From Desertimonas sp963786985 (GTDB lineage Bacteria; Actinomycetota; Acidimicrobiia; Acidimicrobiales; Ilumatobacteraceae), in contig CAWBBL010000036.1 in assembly GCA_963786985.1 (NCBI GenBank), positions 15,154 to 79,153 of the forward strand: a DNA stretch of 64,000 nt, written 5' to 3'. Both the position numbers and the translations under genes were made by a program. Position 1 is the stretch's first letter. The number at the start of each line of letters is the position of its first letter. The notes below the pieces were generated by a model. It was not told where the DNA came from, searched no databases, and saw only the letters and a list, made by a program, of their open reading frames with translations. Below are positions 34,241 to 43,500 of this stretch, piece after piece.

Positions 34241-35746
34241 ATTGAGTACAACGCCTGCGTCGACCTCCTCGACCGCAACGTGCACGACGGCCGCGGCAGG
34301 CACCCGGCTGTGGTCACCCGCCAACGCACGGTCACCTACGCCGAGCTGCTCGACGAGGTCGCCGCCACGGCAGCCGGGCTGCGCCACCTCGGCGTCGCCC
34401 CGGAGCAGCGAGTGGCGATGGTGATGCTCGACTCGATCGAGTTCTACGACGTCTTCCTCGCCGCCATGCGCATCGGTGCCATCCCGGCGCCCGTGAATCC
34501 GCTGCTTCCCGGTCGCGACATCGGCGGTGTCGTCGCGGCAAGCCGGGCCCGGGTTCTGGTGGTGTCGAGCGAGCGGGCCGGCGAGGTCGATGCGATCCGT
34601 GCGGCCGCGCCAGACGTGTCGACCGTCGTCGTCACTGGCTCGCCCGAGTGGGACGTACTTCGACGCGGCGGCACGGACGACGGCGGTCCGTGGGCAACCT
34701 GGGACGAGTCACCCGGGTTCTGGCTGTGCACGTCGGGATCGACCGGGCGGCCGAAGCTGGCGATGCACCGTCATATCGACCTGCGCATCACCGCCGACAC
34801 CTATGGGACGCAAGTGCTCGGCATTCGCCCGGACGACCGCTGCTACTCGGTCGGGCCGATGTTCCATGCCTACGGCCTGGGCAACTCCCTGTCGTTCCCG
34901 TTCTCGGTCGGCGCCACGGCCATCGTCGAACCGACGCGCCCGCCGACGCCGGCGCTCGTCGGCGAGATCGCCCGATCGCTGCAGCCGACGTTGCTGTTCT
35001 GCATCCCGACGTTCTACGCCGCGCTGTGTGCCACCGACCTGCCGGCCGACACGTTCGCATCCGTTCGCTGGGGAGTGTCGGCGGCCGAGCCGCTCCCCGC
35101 CGACACCTTTGAGCGCTTCGCGGAGCGCTACGGCGTGCGCATCCTCGACGGCATCGGGTCGACGGAGATGACCCACATCTACATCTCGAACAGCGCGACG
35201 GCCCTGCGTCCCGGGACCTCGGGCCGACCAGTGCCGGGATACGACGTGCAGGTCGTCGACGACGACGGGCAGCCCGTTGCGGCTGACGTGCCCGGCCACC
35301 TCATCGTGAGTGGCGATTCGATGGCGGTCGGCTATTGGTGCGACAGCGCGGCGACGCGCTACAGCTTCGGTTTCGATCGGATGCGCACGGGCGACATGTA
35401 CTCCCGATCCGTCGACGGCTACTACACGTACCTCGGTCGCAGCGACGACATGTTGCGGATCGGTGGCGAGTGGGTCTCTCCTGCCGAGGTCGAGGCGGTC
35501 CTCGTGCGCAACCCAGCGGTGCTCGAGGCCGCCGTCGTCGGATACCGCGACGACGACGGACTGCAACGGCCGGTCGCCTTTGTCGTGGCGACGCCCGGGG
35601 CAGCCGTCGACGAGGCGGAGCTCGCAGTGTTGTGCAAGGCAGAGCTCGCCGGGTTCAAGCGGCCCCGGCGGTACCGGGTCGTCGACGCCCTGCCGAAGAC
35701 GACGACCGGCAAGATCCAGCGCTTCGTCCTGCGGCAGGAGTGTTGA
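34238..35746 (+). CDS. Benzoate-CoA ligase
   Basis: A 502-residue AMP-forming ligase that activates benzoate to benzoyl-CoA. The P-loop is TSGSTGRPKLAMH and the next motif VGPMFHAYGLGNSLSFPFSVGA is characteristic of benzoate-CoA ligases. The A8 hinge region reads LGRSDDMLRIGGEWVSPAEVEAVL and the catalytic Lys is in KTTTGKIQRF. Specificity for benzoate over ring-substituted relatives is inferred from the boxC-boxB context. The ATG at 34238 is chosen because everything upstream in frame is repeat. Its stop overlaps the next gene. Confidence 0.92.
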   Translation: MIEYNACVDLLDRNVHDGRGRHPAVVTRQRTVTYAELLDEVAATAAGLRHLGVAPEQRVAMVMLDSIEFYDVFLAAMRIGAIPAPVNPLLPGRDIGGVVAASRARVLVVSSERAGEVDAIRAAAPDVSTVVVTGSPEWDVLRRGGTDDGGPWATWDESPGFWLCTSGSTGRPKLAMHRHIDLRITADTYGTQVLGIRPDDRCYSVGPMFHAYGLGNSLSFPFSVGATAIVEPTRPPTPALVGEIARSLQPTLLFCIPTFYAALCATDLPADTFASVRWGVSAAEPLPADTFERFAERYGVRILDGIGSTEMTHIYISNSATALRPGTSGRPVPGYDVQVVDDDGQPVAADVPGHLIVSGDSMAVGYWCDSAATRYSFGFDRMRTGDMYSRSVDGYYTYLGRSDDMLRIGGEWVSPAEVEAVLVRNPAVLEAAVVGYRDDDGLQRPVAFVVATPGAAVDEAELAVLCKAELAGFKRPRRYRVVDALPKTTTGKIQRFVLRQEC

Positions 35747-36558
35747 CCCCGACCCAGCAGCTGATCGTCGGACGCGGCGAGCTGGAGGTCCGCGTCGACG
35801 GCCCCGTGGCGACCGCCGAGGATCGCTCCCCGTTGGTGTTCCTCCACGAGGGGCTCGGCTCGGTCGATCTCTGGCGGACGTTTCCCGACGACGTGCGCCA
35901 CGAGGTCGGCGGCCCGCTGACGATGGTCTACTCGCGGCACGGCCACGGGTCGAGTTCGGTGGTCGATGAGCCGCGCCGGACCGACTACATGCACCACGAA
36001 GCCGACGCCGTGCTGCCCGAATTGCTCGACCGGCTGGGGATCGTGCGGCCCGTGTTGATCGGCCACAGCGATGGCGCCTCGATCGCCTTGCTGTACGCCG
36101 GCGCCAGCCACTCCGTCGCCGGGCTCGTCCTTCTGGCCCCGCACGTGTTCGTCGAGGACCGCTCGATCGCCGGCATCGAGGCAGCCCGCGACGCCTACCG
36201 GCGCGGCGATCTCGCCCAGCGCATGGCGCGCTACCACCGCAACGCGGACACGACGTTCCGCGGCTGGAACGACGTCTGGCTGTCGGCGGATTTCCGCAGT
36301 TGGAACATCACCGAGCGCCTGCCGACGATCGACTGTCCGGTCCTGCTCATCCAGGGCGCCGACGACCAATACGGCAGCGTGGCCCAGCTCGACGCCATCG
36401 ACCGAGGCGTCCGCGGGCCGTGCCGGAGTGTCGTCGTGCCTGGCGTCGGCCACGCGCCGCATCTCGAGGCACCCGACGTCACCCGCCAGGCGGTCGTCGA
36501 GTTCATCACCAGCCTGCCGCGGGTCACCGCCGGCGCTGACACCCCCCACCTACGATGA
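35743..36558 (+). CDS. Alpha/beta hydrolase linked to the box genes
   Basis: A 271-residue alpha/beta hydrolase. The oxyanion-side FLHEGLGSVDLWRTFPDDV, nucleophile elbow GHSDGAS, acid segment LLIQGADDQYG and catalytic His in VPGVGHAPHLEAPD are visible. Translation probably starts at TTG 35743 or GTG 35740, overlapping the ligase stop and close behind the AGGAG at the ligase end, so it is coupled to the ligase. A hydrolase is often found with box genes, perhaps to clear unwanted CoA esters or lactones. The substrate is not known. Confidence 0.85.
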   Translation: MTPTQQLIVGRGELEVRVDGPVATAEDRSPLVFLHEGLGSVDLWRTFPDDVRHEVGGPLTMVYSRHGHGSSSVVDEPRRTDYMHHEADAVLPELLDRLGIVRPVLIGHSDGASIALLYAGASHSVAGLVLLAPHVFVEDRSIAGIEAARDAYRRGDLAQRMARYHRNADTTFRGWNDVWLSADFRSWNITERLPTIDCPVLLIQGADDQYGSVAQLDAIDRGVRGPCRSVVVPGVGHAPHLEAPDVTRQAVVEFITSLPRVTAGADTPHLR

Positions 36559-36562
36559 CGGT

Positions 36563-37384
36563 GTGACCACGTACGACGTACCGACGAGCCTGTCGCCCAG
36601 CCGGGTGGAGGCCTTCACGTCGTGCCCGATGTTGTTCCGCTTCGTCAGCATCGAGAAGATCGACGATCCTCCGTCGATCCACACCACCCGCGGTTCGCTC
36701 GTCCATCGCGCCCTCGAGCTGGCCTTCACCCAGCCCGCCGTCGAGCGCACGCCGGCGTGTTTTGCCGCGTCTGTCGAGCAGGCCATCGCCGAGTACCGCC
36801 GCCTCGACGACTTCACCAGGCTGGGCCTCGACGACGACGCCGCCGAGCGACTGTTCACCGAGTGCCGTGCGCTGGTCGACAACTACCTGCGGATGGAAGA
36901 CCCCCAGGCCATCGAACCGGTCGGCCTCGAGCTCTCCCTCGGCACGCAGATCGACGGGCTGCACTTGCGCGGCATCATCGACCGCCTCGAACTGCGTGAT
37001 GGCGAGCTCGTCGTCACCGACTACAAGACCGGCCGGGCCCCCTCGGCGAACTGGGAGCTGCGCAGCATGTCCGGCGTGCGGTTCTACGCCCTGCTCTGCA
37101 AGCAGGTGTTCGGCCAGATGCCGGCCGCCGTTCGCCTGCTGTACCTCAGCAGCGGGGAGATCATCGAGGCCACACCGTCCGAGCAGGCCACCACGTTCGT
37201 CGCCGCCCGCACCGCGGCGGTGTGGAAGGCGGTCGAACGGGCCTGCCTCACCGGCGACTTCAAGCCGCACCCGACGGCGCTGTGCGGAGTCTGTGCCTTC
37301 CGGCCGTGGTGTCCGGCGTTCGGGGGCGATCCGGAACGGGCCGCGATCGAGGCACCGGCGGCCTTCGGGCTCACGCCGGCGTGA
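36563..37384 (+). CDS. RecB-family PD-(D/E)XK exonuclease-like protein with Fe-S Cys
   Basis: A 273-residue nuclease of the Cas4/RecB/AddB C-terminal type. Starting LSPSRVEAFTSCPMLFRF, it shows the PD-(D/E)XK core as RGIIDRLEL followed by VVTDYKTGR. Four Cys residues (one in SCPMLF, three in ALCGVCAFRPWCP) would bind a [4Fe-4S] cluster, as in AddB and Cas4. Such stand-alone actinobacterial proteins are probably DNA repair nucleases. No CRISPR or helicase gene is near. The GTG at 36563 follows the box hydrolase stop by 4 bp. The PAP2 gene overlaps its stop. Confidence 0.88.
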   Translation: MTTYDVPTSLSPSRVEAFTSCPMLFRFVSIEKIDDPPSIHTTRGSLVHRALELAFTQPAVERTPACFAASVEQAIAEYRRLDDFTRLGLDDDAAERLFTECRALVDNYLRMEDPQAIEPVGLELSLGTQIDGLHLRGIIDRLELRDGELVVTDYKTGRAPSANWELRSMSGVRFYALLCKQVFGQMPAAVRLLYLSSGEIIEATPSEQATTFVAARTAAVWKAVERACLTGDFKPHPTALCGVCAFRPWCPAFGGDPERAAIEAPAAFGLTPA

Positions 37385-37923
37385 ACCTGGCCGCTGCGGT
37401 CCAGCGCTTCGACGACTGGGCCGATGACCAGCTGGAGTTGGTTCGCGGCACCCCGCTTGCCGACGCGGTGTTCACCACCGCCAGCAAGCTCGGTGAGTTC
37501 AGCGTGATCTGGCACCTCACCAACGTCGCTCGCGGAGCCACCAGGGTCGGCACCGTCGAGCAGATCCCCGTGTTCGCCGCCCTGGTGGGCGCCGAGAGCC
37601 TGCTCGTCAATCAGGGCATCAAGCGGTTGTTCCGGCGCACACGGCCCACAGAGTCCGGCGACGACCGCTTTCCGGTGCGCCGACCGACGACGTCGTCGTT
37701 CCCATCCGGTCACGCCAGCTCGGCGGCGTTCGCCGCCACCGTGTTGACGGGCTGGGACGGGCCACGGCTGGCCCCACTGTGGTGGACGATGGCCACCACC
37801 GTTGCGGTGTCGCGGGCCTACGTGCGGATCCACCACGGTTCCGACGTCGTCGCCGGGATGGCCACCGGCGCCGTGCTCGGACTCCTGGCCCGCCGCCTCC
37901 TGCAACGCGCCGACCTCGCCTGA
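37381..37923 (+). CDS. PAP2-superfamily membrane phosphatase
   Basis: A 180-residue membrane protein with all three PAP2 motifs: KRLFRRTRP, SFPSGHAS and SRAYVRIHHGSDV (catalytic His in the last two). It removes phosphate from a lipid phosphate such as phosphatidic acid or a polyprenyl diphosphate. It begins with GTG overlapping the nuclease stop. The next gene is a WS/DGAT-type acyltransferase, so conversion of phosphatidate to diacylglycerol for triacylglycerol storage would make sense as a pair. This is inference. Confidence 0.9.
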   Translation: MNLAAAVQRFDDWADDQLELVRGTPLADAVFTTASKLGEFSVIWHLTNVARGATRVGTVEQIPVFAALVGAESLLVNQGIKRLFRRTRPTESGDDRFPVRRPTTSSFPSGHASSAAFAATVLTGWDGPRLAPLWWTMATTVAVSRAYVRIHHGSDVVAGMATGAVLGLLARRLLQRADLA

Positions 37924-37955
37924 CGCCGCGCCGGCCGACGTGGCAGGCTGAGCAG

Positions 37956-39350
37956 ATGGCCGATCAGCCGTCCAGGGTCATCGTTGCCGACCGCCAGATG
38001 AGCGACGCCGAGGCGCTGATGTGGCGGGTCGAGAAGGATCCGTTCCTGGCGTCGACGTTCGGTGCAGTCACGATCCTCGATCGCCCACCTGACTTCGATC
38101 GCCTGCGGGCGCGCATGGAGTCGGCCGTGCACGCCGTTGCGCGGCTGGGCTGGCGCGTCCAACCCAATCCCACCGGGCTCGGTACTCCGATCTGGGCCGA
38201 CGACCCCGACTTCGACATCGACCTCCACGTGCGTCGCGTCGCCCTGCCGGCCCCCGGGACGCTCCGCCAACTCCTCGACCTTGCCACTGTGTTCGTGCTC
38301 GACCCGCTCGATCGCACACGCCCGCTGTGGCAGTTCCTGGTCGTCGAGGGTCTGGCGAACGGCAAGGCGGCGCTGATCACGAAGATGCACCACACGATCA
38401 CCGACGGGGTCAACGGAATACGCATGTCGATGCAGTACTTCGACCTGTCCCGGAATGCCACCGAACCGGCCGGCGGAACGGTCAGTGCCCAGCAGGCGGC
38501 GCCGCTTCCCCCGCCCACCCCGGTCGACAGTGCGCTGAGCTACGTCCACGCCACGTTCCGGCTGCCGATCAGCATCGCCCGCCAAGTGGGCGAGCTGCTC
38601 GCCGATCCGACGGCGATTCCGGCGGCCGGGTCGGCTGCCGTCGACGGCATCCGCGGCGCTCTGACCCAGCTGTCGGACTCCGACGCTGCCCGCTCACCGC
38701 TGTGGACCAACCGATCGATGCGCCGCCGGCTGGAACTGGCGCGGGCGCCGTTGGCTTCGACCAAGGCGGCGGCCAAGCGCCTCGGGGGTTCGATCAACGT
38801 CGCCTTTCTCACCGCCGTCGCCGAGGCCGCTCACCACTATCACGTCATCAAGGGCAGCCCGATCGACGAACTGCGCGCCTCGATGGCGGTCAGCACGCGC
38901 ACCAAGGAGTCCGGAGCCAACGCCTTCGGGCTCGTCAAGCTTCTCGTACCGACCGGCGAGATGAGCATCGCCGAGCGCTTCGGACGCATCGCCGAGGCGA
39001 CCACGGCGATCAAGGCGGGCGGGCCGGCATCGATGGACGCCCTCGCCGTGATCACGTCGGCGCTGCCGACCTCCCTGCTCACCCGGGTCGCCCGCCAGCA
39101 AGCGCAGACCGTCGACTTCGCCACGTCCAATCTGCGGACGTCACCGGTACCGACCTACATTGCCGGGGCCAAGGCCCTGCAGACCTACGCCGTCGGTCCG
39201 CTCGGCGGGGTGGCGTTCAACATCACGATGCTCTCGTACGTCAAGCACCTCGACATGGGCATCAACATCGACGCCGCGGCAATCGCCGATCCGGCGCTGC
39301 TCGCCAGACTCGTCGAGGAAGCCTTCGGCCGTCTACGGCGGGCCCGCTGA
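37956..39350 (+). CDS. WS/DGAT-type O-acyltransferase
   Basis: A 464-residue wax ester synthase/diacylglycerol acyltransferase. The catalytic motif HHTITDG is at about residue 146, and the C-terminal PVPTYIAGAKALQTYAVGPLGGVAFNITMLSYVKHLDMGINID matches the family's second domain. It makes triacylglycerol or wax esters from acyl-CoA. The ATG at 37956 is 32 bp after the PAP2 gene; open frame upstream is shadow. A storage-lipid role is common in mycolic-type and other actinobacteria. Confidence 0.9.
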   Translation: MADQPSRVIVADRQMSDAEALMWRVEKDPFLASTFGAVTILDRPPDFDRLRARMESAVHAVARLGWRVQPNPTGLGTPIWADDPDFDIDLHVRRVALPAPGTLRQLLDLATVFVLDPLDRTRPLWQFLVVEGLANGKAALITKMHHTITDGVNGIRMSMQYFDLSRNATEPAGGTVSAQQAAPLPPPTPVDSALSYVHATFRLPISIARQVGELLADPTAIPAAGSAAVDGIRGALTQLSDSDAARSPLWTNRSMRRRLELARAPLASTKAAAKRLGGSINVAFLTAVAEAAHHYHVIKGSPIDELRASMAVSTRTKESGANAFGLVKLLVPTGEMSIAERFGRIAEATTAIKAGGPASMDALAVITSALPTSLLTRVARQQAQTVDFATSNLRTSPVPTYIAGAKALQTYAVGPLGGVAFNITMLSYVKHLDMGINIDAAAIADPALLARLVEEAFGRLRRAR

Positions 39351-39356
39351 GCGAGC

Positions 39357-39545
39357 TCAGACCGATTCGGCCGGCACTGCGGTCAGCAGCGTGCGCACGT
39401 CCAGCAGCAGGTCGGCGACCTCGCCGCTCGACACCACGTCGCGGTTGCTGACGCGGCCGAGCGCTTGATCGATCACGGCCAGCGCCTCGGCGATCACGGC
39501 GTCGTGCGATTCGCTGATCTGTGGTTGATCGATGCTCTCGGTCAT
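39357..39545 (-). CDS. Small hypothetical protein
   Basis: A 62-residue acidic protein, MTESIDQPQISESHDAVIAE, followed by a predicted helical segment (ALAVIDQALGR and VADLLLDVRTLLTAV). Codon use looks normal and it fills the space between two genes, but no homologous family is recognised. It converges on the acyltransferase gene and is divergent from the SDR gene. Confidence 0.6.
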   Translation of the reverse strand: MTESIDQPQISESHDAVIAEALAVIDQALGRVSNRDVVSSGEVADLLLDVRTLLTAVPAESV

Positions 39546-39614
39546 CGCTGTACACCGTACCCGCCGGGTGGCGGACCCACGACGTCATTCACATGATCGT
39601 TACGCTCGCCGGCC

Positions 39615-40394
39615 ATGGAGCTTGCTGGTGCCCACGTGATCGTGACGGGAGCAGCTCGGGGGATCGGCGCCGCCCTGGCCCGGCGGTTCCACGCCGCTGG
39701 TGCCCGCGTCGTCGTCGCCGACATCCTCGATCCCTCCGAGGTGGTCGGCGACCTCGAAGGGGCGATCGGGATCGTGGCCGACGTGTCGACGCAGCTGGGC
39801 AATGTCGCCCTGATCGACGCCGCCGAGGCCACGTTCGGCCCGGTCGACCTGTTCTTCGCCAACGCCGGCGTGGCCGTCGGAGTCGACCTGACGACGTCGG
39901 AGGAGGACTGGGCACTGGCGTTCGATGTCAACGTCAACGCCCATCGGTGGGCCGCGGCACGGCTACTCGACGGCTGGCTCGAACGTGGACAGGGGTACTT
40001 CTGCTCAACGGCGTCGGCGGCCGGGCTGCTCGCCCAGGTCGGCTCGGCCCCCTACACGCTGACCAAACGTGCCGCCGTGGCGTTCGCCGAGTGGTTGTCG
40101 ATCACGTACGGCGATCGCGGCATCCGGGTTTCCTGCCTGTGCCCGCAGGGCGTCAACACGGCGATGCTGCAGATCTCGCTCGGCGGTGGGACCGACGTGG
40201 TCAAGGCTTCCGGCGCCGTGCTCGAGCCCGACGATGTCGCCGGGCTCACCGCCCTGGCCATCGCCGAGGAGCGCTTCCTCGTCCTGCCCCATCCCGAGGT
40301 GCACGACTATGCCCTGCGCAAGGCCACCGACATCGAGCGATGGCTGGCCGGCATGCGCCGGCTCAACGCGAGGTTCACCGGTTCCGCCGGGTAG
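39615..40394 (+). CDS. SDR-family oxidoreductase
   Basis: A 259-residue short-chain dehydrogenase. The cofactor motif GAARGIG, the ANAG motif, catalytic Ser in CSTASAAG and Tyr/Lys in YTLTKRAAV are present. The second acidic residue after the Gly-rich loop (VVADILD) suggests NAD over NADP. The substrate is unknown. It precedes the S9 peptidase by 24 bp. Confidence 0.9.
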   Translation: MELAGAHVIVTGAARGIGAALARRFHAAGARVVVADILDPSEVVGDLEGAIGIVADVSTQLGNVALIDAAEATFGPVDLFFANAGVAVGVDLTTSEEDWALAFDVNVNAHRWAAARLLDGWLERGQGYFCSTASAAGLLAQVGSAPYTLTKRAAVAFAEWLSITYGDRGIRVSCLCPQGVNTAMLQISLGGGTDVVKASGAVLEPDDVAGLTALAIAEERFLVLPHPEVHDYALRKATDIERWLAGMRRLNARFTGSAG

Positions 40395-40418
40395 TTCGTG
40401 CCGATACGGTCGAGGTCT

Positions 40419-42395
40419 ATGACCGACCCGGCCGCCGATTCAACACCTTCGCCGTTCTCCGACCAGCTGCGCGAGCTGTTCCACGATCGTTCCTGGGTCT
40501 CCGGGCCGGCGGTGTCACCGGACGGCCAACGGATCGCCTTCGTGGTGGCGACGACCGACCTCGACGCGAACACCACGAAGAGTCGGGTGTGGCTGACGAG
40601 CCCGGATGGCGATCCGGCGCCGGTCACGGCGGGACCCAACGACAGCCAGCCGGCCTGGTCGCCCGATGGACGGTTCCTCGCCTTCGCGTCGAAGCGTGGC
40701 GACAAGGACAAGGAGGCGACACTGCACGTCATGCCGGTCAGCGGACCCGGCGAAGTGCACACGCTCGGGTCGATGCCAGAAGGCTTCACCCAGCCGACGT
40801 GGTCACCTGACGGCAAGCAGATCGCCTTCACCAGCCGGACCCGCGACAAGCGCTACGACGCCGAGGACGAGAGTTGGCAGCCGCCGCGCCGCATCGAGAC
40901 ATTGTTCACCCGGCTCAACGGCGAAGGATGGATCGTCGATCGCCCATCGCACGTGTACGTCGTCAATTCCGATGGCACCGGTACCCCACGCAATCTCACG
41001 CCGGGACCGCACCGCCACACCGGGATCTCCTGGCTCCCGGACTCGACGGCGATCGTCACCAGCGCGGCCCGCCACGACGGATGGGACCTCGACTTGGCCG
41101 TCGACCTCTACGTCGTCCCCCTTCATGGCGAGATCCACGCCCTCACCAACCAGACCGGCAACTACTCGAATCCGTCCGTCTCCCCCGACGGGACGCGCGT
41201 CGCGCTGCTCGGGGCGGACGACCCGTTAGTCGACCCGCAGAACTCGGCCGTCGGGATCGTCGGCATCGGCGGAGGTGAGATCACCTGGATCTCCACGACG
41301 CTCGACCGCAACTGGCAGCCATTCGGGAGCACGCGTCAGCCGGTCTGGACCGACGACGACACGCTGCTGGCGACGGTCGAGGACCGTGGCGAGATCCACC
41401 TGTACGAGCTGGCCGCCGATGGGTCGCGAGCACCGCGGGCACTCACCAAGGGGCCGCTCGGGGTGCAGGGCTTCGACGCCGCGGGCGGGACGGTGGCGAC
41501 GGTCCAGGCGACCGTGCAGCGCCCCGCCGAACTGTTCACTGGCGATGGGCAGGTCACCTCCGTGACGCAGACCTGGTCGGACTGGGAGAAGTTCGCCGTG
41601 CGCTGCGCCGATGGCGGTGACGAGATCGACGCCTGGATCATGCGGCCGCGCGAGTTCGACGAGTCGGGTCGCTACCCGGTCCTGCTCAACGTGCACGGTG
41701 GGCCGTTCACACAGTACGGCGAGGTCTTCTTCGACGAAGCGCAGATGCAGGCTGCCGCCGGCTTCGTCGTCGTGATGTGCAACCCGCGCGGCAGCAGCGG
41801 ACGGGACACGTCGTGGGGTCAGTCGATCCGCGGCCCGAAGGCGCCGACGAAGCCGGGCACGGGATGGGGCACCGTCGACGTCGACGATGTCATTGCCGTG
41901 CTCGATCACGTCCTCGCCAACTTTTCGTTCTGCGACAGCGACCGGGTGGGGATGCTCGGCGGGAGCTATGGCGGGTACATGGCCACGACGTTGGCCGGCC
42001 GGTTCGGCGACCGGTTCCGGGCGGTCTGCAGCGAGCGGGCCGTCAACAACATGGTGACCGAGGAGTACAACGCCGACATCGCCGGGGGGTTCCGGACGAT
42101 CAATGGACCGACCGTCCTCGATGATCCGGACGAGTACGCCCGGATCTCGCCGATCCGCTACGTCCGCGACATCTCCTGTCCCGTCTTGATCATCCACTCC
42201 GAGGACGACCTGCGCTGCCCGATCAGCCAGGCCGAGGAGCTCTTCGTCGCCCTCCGCCTGCTCGGCAAGGACGTCACGTTCTACCGCTTCCCGGCAGAGA
42301 ACCACGAGCTGTCGCGCAGCGGTTCGCCGGTCCACCGCAAGATGCGCGCCGAGATCATCCTCGAGTACTTCACGGATCGCCTCGCCCCCCGCTGA
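40419..42395 (+). CDS. S9-family prolyl oligopeptidase-like peptidase
   Basis: A 658-residue serine peptidase of the acylaminoacyl-peptidase type. The N-terminal half is a beta-propeller with repeated WSPDG/SPDG turns (QPAWSPDGRFLAF, TQPTWSPDGKQIAF). The C-terminal alpha/beta-hydrolase domain has the nucleophile GGSYGGYM, the Asp in LIIHSEDDLRCP and the His in PAENHELSR. No signal peptide is seen, so it is probably cytosolic and cuts short or acylated peptides. The ATG at 40419 aligns with the start of the domain. Confidence 0.92.
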   Translation: MTDPAADSTPSPFSDQLRELFHDRSWVSGPAVSPDGQRIAFVVATTDLDANTTKSRVWLTSPDGDPAPVTAGPNDSQPAWSPDGRFLAFASKRGDKDKEATLHVMPVSGPGEVHTLGSMPEGFTQPTWSPDGKQIAFTSRTRDKRYDAEDESWQPPRRIETLFTRLNGEGWIVDRPSHVYVVNSDGTGTPRNLTPGPHRHTGISWLPDSTAIVTSAARHDGWDLDLAVDLYVVPLHGEIHALTNQTGNYSNPSVSPDGTRVALLGADDPLVDPQNSAVGIVGIGGGEITWISTTLDRNWQPFGSTRQPVWTDDDTLLATVEDRGEIHLYELAADGSRAPRALTKGPLGVQGFDAAGGTVATVQATVQRPAELFTGDGQVTSVTQTWSDWEKFAVRCADGGDEIDAWIMRPREFDESGRYPVLLNVHGGPFTQYGEVFFDEAQMQAAAGFVVVMCNPRGSSGRDTSWGQSIRGPKAPTKPGTGWGTVDVDDVIAVLDHVLANFSFCDSDRVGMLGGSYGGYMATTLAGRFGDRFRAVCSERAVNNMVTEEYNADIAGGFRTINGPTVLDDPDEYARISPIRYVRDISCPVLIIHSEDDLRCPISQAEELFVALRLLGKDVTFYRFPAENHELSRSGSPVHRKMRAEIILEYFTDRLAPR

Positions 42396-42425
42396 CCTCC
42401 TCGGAGTGTTTGCGGCCGATTGACC

Positions 42426-42474
42426 GTTCTTGTCGTGGCTGAGCACGGAATCGGTGCTGATCCACGACAAGAAC
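42426..42474. repeat. Intergenic palindrome after the S9 peptidase
   Basis: Inverted repeat with 13-bp arms (GTTCTTGTCGTGG at 42426-42438 and its complement at 42462-42474). The 23-nt centre has a smaller AGCAC/GTGCT stem. It ends 69 bp before the decayed nuclease locus. Terminator or dispersed repeat; only one copy is seen here. Confidence 0.7.
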
Positions 42475-42543
42475 GTGACAGCCTCCCGCGTAGAGTGACG
42501 TCCACCGACTCCCCCGACGACCGCCGAAGTCAGGGAGTCCGCC

Positions 42544-43486
42544 GTGCCAGCCTGGGAGTCCGTGCTCGCCGCAGAGCTGAGCACACGCCACCACGTCACG
42601 ACCCGCAAGCGCCTCCAGCGGATCGGCCTACGCCGTCGGGTCATCGACGGATTGTGTCAGCGCGGTCGCCTCGAGCACATCGGCAACGGTGTGCTCGTCT
42701 GCCCCGCCGGAGCCGCGACGTTCGAACAGCGCTTGGCCATCGCATGCGCCCTCACCGGCGGGGTGATCAGCTTCCCGACCGCCGGCAAGGTCTGGGAGTT
42801 CCGCAAGACGCCCACCACGAGCGCGGTCCATGTCACGGTGCCACGGCAGACGAACGGTGGTTGCCGCCTCGGATTGGATCGCGGTTCACCGATCGTCTGA
42901 CGTTGCCGCGCAGCGACGTGGTGCGCCGGCGCGATGGAATCGTGGTGACATCGCCGCCCCGAACCGCGTTCGACGCAGCAGCGTGGCTCGGCACCGAACG
43001 ACCTCGAGTCGTTGATCGAGCAGGGAATCGCCCGCAGCAATTTCACCGTGCCGACGCTGTGGGCTCACGCTCGTCGGTTGTGCCGACGGGGACGGCAGGC
43101 AGCGCCACGCTTCGTCGAGGTGTTGAGCCGCCGCGAGGTGTGGCGCCGACCGGTCGATTCCGACTACGAGCTGCGCCTCGAGCGGGCGATGCGGGCCGGC
43201 TGGTTTCCCTCCGCTCACGCGCCAGCATCCCGTGCGGATCTCACCGGGAGTCGCCGTGCACCCCGACCTCGGCATCCCCGACGGACGGATTCTTCATCGA
43301 GGTCGACCACCTCTCCTGGCACGGCGGACGACTCGAAACGGCCTACGACCGGCGGCGCGACCTGAAGGTGCGGGCGGGCACCGGATTCCACGTCGAGCGG
43401 GTCACCGACGTCGCCATCGACCACCACCTCGACGAGACGATCGACGATCTGCTCGCCGGTCTGGCGCCGCGTCGGGAGCACGGTGA
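42544..43486 (+). pseudogene. Decayed AbiEi-antitoxin-like/DUF559 endonuclease-like gene
   Basis: A good start (GTG with AGGGAG seven bases upstream) leads into an AbiEi-type winged-helix N-terminus (TRHHVTTRKRLQRIGL, IGNGVLVCPAG). The protein can then be followed only by changing frame five times. Later pieces are SDWIAVHRSSDV, PRSDVVRRRDGIVVTSPPRTAFD, LESLIEQGIARSNFTVPTLW and FFIEVDHLSWHGGR, in family order. Every step is a +1 shift, at about 42843, 42902, 42993, 43207 and 43288. The last is a 4-bp tandem duplication of GACG, which is a real mutation type and not a homopolymer error. The gene is very probably non-functional. Confidence 0.75.
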
Positions 43487-43500
43487 ACCGCCCTCGTCCG

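Noticed and set aside
36563..37384. Cas4 of a CRISPR system
   Set aside because: The RecB-like nuclease has the Cas4-type Cys set, but no cas genes or repeats are near, and the neighbours are lipid and hydrolase genes.
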